From positions 198,898,559-198,962,558 of the forward strand of contig OZ010788.1 in the NCBI GenBank assembly GCA_963932465.1: a DNA stretch of 64,000 nt, given 5' to 3'. The position numbers and the translations under genes are program-made. This document shows positions 57,937 to 64,000 of this stretch, in pieces; position 1 is the first letter of the stretch; every line of letters begins with the position of its first letter. The stretch comes from Maratus speciosus. Taxonomy: Eukaryota > Arthropoda > Arachnida > Araneae > Salticidae. The notes below the pieces were generated by a model. The model had not been told where the DNA came from. It searched no databases and was given only the letters and a program-made list of their open reading frames with translations.

Positions 57937-60900
57937 GTCTTTGGATTCTCCCCCTAATTTGGTACGCATAGATACGGTTAGTGCTGAAGTAGGACAATTA
58001 CCTATAATTTCCCTTAAATTAAATAAACAAAAAATAGATTGTCTTATTGATTCAGGAGCAGCAATAAACTTAATTTCATCCGAAATTTTGAATAAACTCT
58101 TACCAAGTTGGGTTGATATAGCTGAGTCTTGCACAATGCAAGTCATTGGCGTCAACAATGACATCATGGGCTTAGATAAGAAAATTAAACTTTCCTTAAC
58201 TGACCAAGACGTTAAATTTGATGTAACCTTCTTTATTGGTAATAGTCTAAAAACAAACTATAACGCAATTCTTGGATCGGAATTTTTAAAATCTCATAAC
58301 ATTATCATTGATTATAAAACTGAAACGTTAAAATATATAAACCATACGATTTTATGGAACAATATAAAAAATATAGAAGTTAACTCGATAAATTTACATA
58401 AATTTGAAGGTATAGGGAGTACGGTAAATAAAAATGTTATTGAACCTCGATCTGAACAATTCATCAAAATTAAAATTCATGGGTTACCACAAACTCAAAA
58501 CCTAATTTTTGTTCAGCCATCAAATAAATCTCTAAATAATTCTTGGTTAGTAGCGAACGGAATTTATAATTATGAAGGCAACAAAGATTTATGGATTAAA
58601 GTAGCTAACGTAACAGAAAGGAAAATTCATATAAATAAAAATTGTCAGATAGCAAAAATTGAATTTGTTGAAGCAGTTAATGTCCAAAATACAACTGTAA
58701 ATAATTTAGAAGTGGAAAATGAGATAACTGATTTTAATCCTTATGGGGAGAAGTTCGAATTAGATCATTTAACTGAATCACAAAAACAGGCAGTCATGGA
58801 AGTCATAAATAAAAATAAAGCTATTTTCGCACAGTCGGTTAAAGACTTAACAGGTTGTAACACAACCAGTCATCGGATTTATTTAACAGATGATATTCCA
58901 GTCCGTTCTAAACCCTATAGGACACCATATGCTTTAAGAACAGAGCTGAAACAACAAATTGATGACCTACTTGAAGCTGATATAATTACCCCTTCTGATT
59001 CTCCTTATGCATCCCCAGTAATATTGGTTAAAAAGAAAAATGGTTCTTACAGATTAGTTTGCGATTACCGAAAGCTTAATTTAAAAACTAAACCCTTGCC
59101 ATTTCCCCTCCCCCATATTTCAGATTTATTAGATAAATTAAATGGTGCTCATTACTATACATCTTTAGATTTATGCTCAGGATATTGGCAAATGGAGTTG
59201 CATCCTGATGACAGATACAAAACTGCCTTTTGTACAGAATTTGGTTTGTTTGAGTGGACAAGATTGCCACAGGGCCTAATCAATGCTGCAGCTTCTTTTC
59301 AAAGGCTAGTTGCTACAATTTTATTAGGTTTAGATACTAATACTTACATTGATGACATAATTATTGGTTCTGCAACTTTTGAAGAACACATTCAAAAATT
59401 AGATCAGGTTTTTAAAAGACTCAATTCTCATAACCTGAAAATTAACCCTAAAAAATGTCAAATAGCAAAAAATTCAATAACTTACCTTGGATTCCAAATT
59501 AAAAATGGTGCAGTCTCTCCAGATGAAAGAAACGTAAAAGCTGTAGAAAACTTCCCCATACCAAAAAACAAAAAAGCTGTACGTAGTTTTATTGGAATAT
59601 GTAATTTTTATAGAAAATTTATTGATCATTTTGCCGACATCGCAAAGCCCTTAACAGAATTAACTAAATTGAAAACCCCTTTCAAATGGAGTCAGGAAGC
59701 AGATTCAGCGTTTAACAAATTGAAACAGTGTTTGACTTCTTACCCTTGTTTAATGTTGCCTAATGTTGAGCAACCTTTCTTTTTACATACCGATGCGTCT
59801 GGTTTCGCATTAGGTGCTGTACTTAGCCAAAAAGATGAATCAGGTGATCTGCATCCAGTCGCTTATGCTAGCAGAACTTTAAAGGATGCCGAAACAAGAT
59901 ATAGTACGTTTGAGAGAGAACTTCTCGGTGTAGTTTGGGGAATTAGTAATTTTAGACATTATCTTTACGGGAGGGAATTTACTCTTTTTTGTGATCAGCA
60001 GGCAATTTCGCAGGTGTTGAGAATCCAAGACAGTGGTAGAGTTTCTCGTTGGGCTCTTGCACTGCAAAATTATAATATAAAATATTGTCATACCCCAGGT
60101 AAATGTAATGTACCAGCTGATGTACTATCGAGAAATGTCAATGTGATACAAGAAATAAATATCAACACAAATTTTTCAAAAGAATTTATTAAATCATCAC
60201 AAAATCAAGATGCAAAATGTAAAAACATAATTGAACAATTAAATAATATAAATGAAATACAATTAAATGAATTAACCTTCTTTTTAAAAGATGATTTATT
60301 ATATTGCATAAACAAAAAAGATGCACATAATGACAATCAAACTAAATTAGTTATTCCTAAAACTTTAATTTCACATATCTTAAATTTAGCTCATGACTCT
60401 GTAACCTCAGCACATCCAGGATTTAAAAGAACACTAATTAAAACTAAGAAAAATTACTTTTGGTGGGGACAATATAAACACACACTCAATCACGTTAAAT
60501 CTTGTGTACAGTGTGCCATTCGTAAAGGATATAAATCCAAACAGAAAGCTCCATTGCAGAGAGTCGAAATTACTTCACGTCCTTTTGAAAAGATTGCAGT
60601 CGATGCAGTGGGTCCGTTAAGTACTACAGCAGTGGGAAACAGACACATTATTGTAATTACAGATTATTTTACAAGATGGGCTGAGGCATATCCTGTACCG
60701 AATTTACAATCTGAGGTTATAATATCAGTGTTAGAAAAATTTATTTCTACTCATGGGATTCCTGAACACCTCACTACAGACAAGGGCAAATCTTTCATAT
60801 CAGAGGCAATCTTAAAAGTATATGAGAAACTTCACATTAAAAAACATACTACGACCAGTTATCACCCGAGTGCAAACGGGGTTGTGGAACGGGCCAATGG

Positions 60901-61762
60901 CACGATAGTTAATATGTTAAAACACTTAGTGGACTCTTCAAATGAAGATTGGGACAAAGTTTTACATTTTGCTCTATTGGCTTACAGAACAGCTTATCAC
61001 GCTGCTATAGGGGATACCCCAGCACATTTAGTGTACGGTAGGGATCTACTTTTACCTGTTGACCTCATAACCAAACCTATTCAAAGATCTTACGCAGATA
61101 CTCGAGAGTTAAGTGAAGATTTACATTTAAGGTTAAGCAAAATTTTTCGCTTGGTCAAACAAAATTTAACTACAGCTGCAGAAAAGCAGGAAGAGTATAG
61201 GTTAAAGTTTGCCACAGACAAAAATTTACAAGTGGGGGACTTGGTGCTATTGTACACACCAGTAGTTAAGCCAGGGGCTAGTAAAAAACTTACACAGTTC
61301 AATAAAGGACCTTACCGTATCACTCAACAAACTAATACAGTAAATTTTAAAATTGTTCACATACAAAACCCCAAGGACGAGCAATTAGTACATGTTGATA
61401 GATTGACTAAAATCACTGAAAGAATTATTTTTCCTGCACTTTTTGAGGAAGAGATTAATAATGGGGAACGGGATACAGATCAAAACAATCAAATTGACAT
61501 GGATGTTAAGGATTCTCAGGTAGAAGAGATTGTTGATCAGTATCCAGTTTTTGATTTGATAGGTTATAGTGATAGTAGTAACAATCAAGCTCATGCACAC
61601 AATAATAAAATTAACACTGATAATGTTGACATAAATACAGGCTTACCTGGTCAGTCACATTCAGGATCTAGGCAAAATTGTAGACAGCATACGAGACCTG
61701 CAGTCGTTAGTGATTACAATTTGCGCACCAGAGACACACATGGTTTTGTTGTGAAAAAATAA
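57899..61762 (+). CDS. gypsy-type retrotransposon Pol polyprotein
   Basis: Polyprotein for reverse transcription and integration, expected by -1 frameshift from Gag. Numbering from codon 57911: protease with LIDSGAA (Asp47); reverse transcriptase with LVCDYRKLN, SLDLCSGYWQ, LPQGLINAAASF and YIDD (479-482, where YLDD/YVDD is more usual); RNase H with HTDASGFALG (Asp628), FERELLGVVWG and CDQQAI; tether and spacer; integrase with an H...H...C-x2-C zinc region (HPGFKRT...CVQC) and DDE core Asp898, Asp957, Glu993 (35 residues between the last two). A GPY/F-like segment (FNKGPYRI) follows, then an acidic tail. About 1,283 codons with no stop or shift. No envelope-like frame follows. Domain order RT-RH-IN places it in Ty3/gypsy. 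Confidence 0.95.
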   Translation, partial: FKPVVGQNGNVPLSLDSPPNLVRIDTVSAEVGQLPIISLKLNKQKIDCLIDSGAAINLISSEILNKLLPSWVDIAESCTMQVIGVNNDIMGLDKKIKLSLTDQDVKFDVTFFIGNSLKTNYNAILGSEFLKSHNIIIDYKTETLKYINHTILWNNIKNIEVNSINLHKFEGIGSTVNKNVIEPRSEQFIKIKIHGLPQTQNLIFVQPSNKSLNNSWLVANGIYNYEGNKDLWIKVANVTERKIHINKNCQIAKIEFVEAVNVQNTTVNNLEVENEITDFNPYGEKFELDHLTESQKQAVMEVINKNKAIFAQSVKDLTGCNTTSHRIYLTDDIPVRSKPYRTPYALRTELKQQIDDLLEADIITPSDSPYASPVILVKKKNGSYRLVCDYRKLNLKTKPLPFPLPHISDLLDKLNGAHYYTSLDLCSGYWQMELHPDDRYKTAFCTEFGLFEWTRLPQGLINAAASFQRLVATILLGLDTNTYIDDIIIGSATFEEHIQKLDQVFKRLNSHNLKINPKKCQIAKNSITYLGFQIKNGAVSPDERNVKAVENFPIPKNKKAVRSFIGICNFYRKFIDHFADIAKPLTELTKLKTPFKWSQEADSAFNKLKQCLTSYPCLMLPNVEQPFFLHTDASGFALGAVLSQKDESGDLHPVAYASRTLKDAETRYSTFERELLGVVWGISNFRHYLYGREFTLFCDQQAISQVLRIQDSGRVSRWALALQNYNIKYCHTPGKCNVPADVLSRNVNVIQEININTNFSKEFIKSSQNQDAKCKNIIEQLNNINEIQLNELTFFLKDDLLYCINKKDAHNDNQTKLVIPKTLISHILNLAHDSVTSAHPGFKRTLIKTKKNYFWWGQYKHTLNHVKSCVQCAIRKGYKSKQKAPLQRVEITSRPFEKIAVDAVGPLSTTAVGNRHIIVITDYFTRWAEAYPVPNLQSEVIISVLEKFISTHGIPEHLTTDKGKSFISEAILKVYEKLHIKKHTTTSYHPSANGVVERANGTIVNMLKHLVDSSNEDWDKVLHFALLAYRTAYHAAIGDTPAHLVYGRDLLLPVDLITKPIQRSYADTRELSEDLHLRLSKIFRLVKQNLTTAAEKQEEYRLKFATDKNLQVGDLVLLYTPVVKPGASKKLTQFNKGPYRITQQTNTVNFKIVHIQNPKDEQLVHVDRLTKITERIIFPALFEEEINNGERDTDQNNQIDMDVKDSQVEEIVDQYPVFDLIGYSDSSNNQAHAHNNKINTDNVDINTGLPGQSHSGSRQNCRQHTRPAVVSDYNLRTRDTHGFVVKK

Positions 61763-62286
61763 GATTTTGTGGTGAATACATTTTCACCATTGAATAGTGT
61801 TGTATATAATTTTTTTTCTATTGTATTGTATTGTATAATTTGTGTAATATAATTTATGTAACGTATTGTATAATTTGTGTAATATATTGTATAATCAGGA
61901 TCAAATTTTAGTTTTAAATTTTTGAACAAACTTGCTATTTATTGTATGAATGTGATAAAGTATACGTATAAATCTTAACACACCAGTCAACTAATGGAAA
62001 TCACCTTGAATTGTTTATTATGTATAATCTAAACATTATGGTTATGGATGCATGTCAAAATTTGATGAAGCAAGATTTCATTAATGTTTGGTAAAGTTGT
62101 CTGAATCCTGATTTGGTTGGTTTTGGTGACTGGGTGTTCGGAGTTTAGCCAATTACTTGAATTTCTATCTGGGTAGTTAGAGGGGTATTCACATGCAACA
62201 TGTATTTTTTTTATTTTTTTTGGCGAGGACCTGATTCTTATTCTTTTGCTTACAAAAAAAATTTTTTTCAGAAAAAATTTTTTTTT
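61763..62286 (+). other. 3' untranslated region of gypsy element
   Basis: Between the pol stop and the purine tract. It begins with TGTATAATTTGTGTAATATA-type short repeats. Later, TGGCGAGGACC at about 62220 resembles a primer-binding word but is on the wrong side of pol to serve as one here. Confidence 0.5.
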
Positions 62287-62299
62287 GAGGGGACGGAGA
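62287..62299 (+). promoter_or_regulatory. Polypurine tract
   Basis: GAGGGGACGGAGA immediately precedes TGTAATG, the inferred LTR start. This is the expected position for plus-strand priming. Confidence 0.7.
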
Positions 62300-63537
62300 T
62301 GTAATGTGTTATGTTGATAATTTGAGTTTTCCTTAAATAATTAAATAAAAAAAAAGTAATGCTAATTTTTAAGATGTTTTATATAGATAATAGTTGGTTT
62401 TTTTTACTTTAGAATAACTTCTTTTTTTGTCAGTCAATAGTTCAAATTACTCCATATTATACTTAATGGTTTATTGTAATGTCAAATAATATTTTGAGGA
62501 AGTTTATTTTATGTTGGCTTGGCGCCCGCCAATGTAAAGACTTTTTCCTCAGTAATTATGAATATTTTATGTGTAAAATATAAGCTTATAATGTTTAAAA
62601 ATGTAGAAAAAAAAATATTTAAAGTTACAACTAAATCGCAATTTAATATTGAAAATATGTGTTCAAATGACAAAATAATATTATTTTAGAAGTTTTTAGA
62701 GTTATTCTATTTGTAAATAATTAAGCTTAATTTATTATTTCATTTTTAATCGCACGTGGTTCCGAATCGGCGATGTTTTGAGTATTCATCCGCGTACGAT
62801 CGGACCACGTTTTACATGCAACTAAGACTCCTTTTAAAAATCGGAAAATACTGTGTAAAAATAGATATTATGTGTTATTTAAATGATGATTAATTCATTT
62901 CAAAAAGACCTAAAAATAAATAATAGCGCATATCTCTGTGTTTTTCGGCGCGGAACGGAACTTTGTACCGTTGCGCTGGACGAAAGAGGTAAAGAAGCAA
63001 GAGGATAAAAGGAGAGATCTTCGCTAAAAACGGGGCTTTTTTCTCTTCGGAAGATCGGAGTTCGGAGGTGACAGGCTCGGCTGCAAGGTGGAAGGAGCGA
63101 CCGTGAGTCGGCTGGAAGGTTTAGAAGAGCGAGAGAGATCGCGGAGTCCGGAGCTAGGAAAACCAATTGGCTGCAATGATGCTGAAATTGAGTATCAAGA
63201 TTGTGGAGAGTCTTCAGAGAGAAGACTAAATGACACCGACGAATTGCCTGGAGATGTTGTTTAAATTATGAAAATACTGTAAACATTAATAGAGGTACCT
63301 CTTATTTATTTTATCCGAAGAAATTATAAATCATTTTCAATCATGAACAAATTTGCAATTTATCTTTGTTAGTTTTAAACTAAAAGATTAGATAAATAAT
63401 GATACTTGTTAATATTGTATGTGTAATTTTTTTAAAGATGAACTAGATTTTAACATTAATTGCTTATATCTTATTCCTTAAATAAACATTAATTTAAATC
63501 AGTAAAAATATCTCTGTATTAATTTTTCCTTCCCACA
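62300..63537 (+). repeat. Probable 3' LTR of gypsy element
   Basis: Starts TGTAATGTG after the purine tract and may end CCTTCCCACA (63537), giving TGT...ACA ends. It contains GC-rich stretches at 62755-62815 and 62940-63150 and an AATAAA signal at 63481. With no second copy in the window, the exact ends are inferred. Confidence 0.6.
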
Positions 63538-63689
63538 GCAGCATTTTTTCTTTTAGGTGGGTTTTTTTTATGTAATGAATAATCTATACGATCAGTTTTT
63601 TATTTTCTCTTGGTAGAATTTATCTACCACGTGTTTGTGTCTACCTAGAAATGTTTTAGGTACGATACAATTATCAACATAACACAGGC

Positions 63690-63960
63690 TTCATTATCTT
63701 TTTCCTCTTCTGAGGATGTCTTTTCAACCTTTTTTTTTGTTTATTTTTCTGTTGGTTCTCAATTTCTTTTTTCTTTTTATGAATCTCCTGTTTTCGTTTT
63801 ACATGCTGTTTGGCTTCTTTCTCCTTAATATCTGTTTCCAGCTAATTTATAGGACAAAGAATTCAAAATAAGTTTTTCCCTTCTTTTGCCAGCTCTTTTC
63901 AAAATCCTAAAGTCTTCCAAGGGAAGGGTAATAACATTTTAGGCGAAATTGGAAATGCAG
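63690..63960 (-). pseudogene. Unidentified lysine-rich coding remnant or exon
   Basis: On the minus strand, 63933 to about 63833 reads LPLEDFRILKRAGKRREKLI and ends at a stop. A shifted frame from about 63842 reads KEKEAKQHVKRKQEIHKKKK and on into more Lys/Gln-rich sequence to about 63680, where an A-run (T9 on plus) separates it from an acidic SSEEEKDNEA reading. The composition is like that of a nucleolar or RNA-binding protein tail. A TTTATAAATTAG that could be a splice acceptor lies at the frame change, so this may be two pieces of a spliced gene or a processed pseudogene. Not identified. Confidence 0.35.
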
Positions 63961-64000
63961 ATTGTTGGGTTACACAATCTGAGATGTCGATGAAAAAGGC

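Larger units (their letters stand above)
56814..63537 (+). mobile_element. Ty3/gypsy retrotransposon with intact gag-pol, 5' LTR not found
   Basis: Gag and Pol are open, a purine-rich tract lies at 62287-62299 (GAGGGGACGGAGA), and a likely 3' LTR follows. Only about 810 bp separate gag from the upstream Helitron, less than one 1.24-kb LTR, and no LTR-like sequence is there. The left boundary is therefore unknown; it may be at or shortly before gag. The copy looks young in its coding part but is structurally incomplete. Confidence 0.85.

Noticed and set aside
61714..61929. Minus-strand frame after pol as an antisense or envelope gene
   Set aside because: The translation is a low-complexity Tyr/Ile/Thr repeat from the short tandem TGTATAATT sequence.

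Overview
The window is eukaryotic nuclear DNA: very AT-rich, packed with transposons and long homopolymer or microsatellite runs, with GT-AG introns of 10-25 kb. The repeat styles (long tandem arrays inside DNA elements, hAT, Tc1/mariner, TTAA-type MITEs, Helitrons, a gypsy element) suit a large arthropod genome. I think a chelicerate such as a spider is most likely, but that rests on remembered repeat families and was not tested.

Host content. Five plus-strand exons (374-575, 10212-10303, 10394-10418, 35328-35420, 45694-45826) join in frame. They encode part of the C-terminal half of NSUN2, the tRNA/RNA cytosine-5 methyltransferase. The catalytic region lies upstream of the window and the final exons are probably downstream. 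Almost everything else sits in the introns or the following sequence. A tRNA-Asn(GTT)-like gene lies at 17450-17523 in the largest intron. A degenerate lysine-rich coding stretch on the minus strand at the right edge may belong to another gene.

Layout. (1) 0.6-10.2 kb: a hAT element (1155-7224, 8-bp duplication) invaded by a second element (3193-6941) that has 422-bp inverted repeats, its own 8-bp duplication and a decayed transposase of a type I cannot name; then a Helitron-like repeat region. (2) 10.4-35.3 kb: a pogo/Tigger remnant, a C-run-rich array with a hAT MITE, a 1.8-kb foldback repeat, the tRNA, a piggyBac-like MITE, a deleted mariner, two opposed TTAA MITEs, a three-module 145-bp array, a TA-flanked element, an element with a 6-bp duplication, several palindromes and a GC-richer unassigned segment. 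(3) 35.4-45.7 kb: MITEs, a Helitron (39256-42693) and a non-autonomous hAT (43272-44606). (4) 45.8-64 kb: a nearly intact Tc1 element of DD36E spacing, AT-rich repeats, a Helitron carrying fifteen ~145-bp units (53694-55999), and a gypsy retrotransposon with open gag and pol (56814-61762) and a probable 3' LTR but no visible 5' LTR.

The elements are best read as layers of insertion into long introns rather than as a cooperating gene cluster. The most notable items are the unfamiliar nested transposon, the canonical -1 frameshift heptamer joining gag to pol, and the Helitrons that carry tandem arrays.
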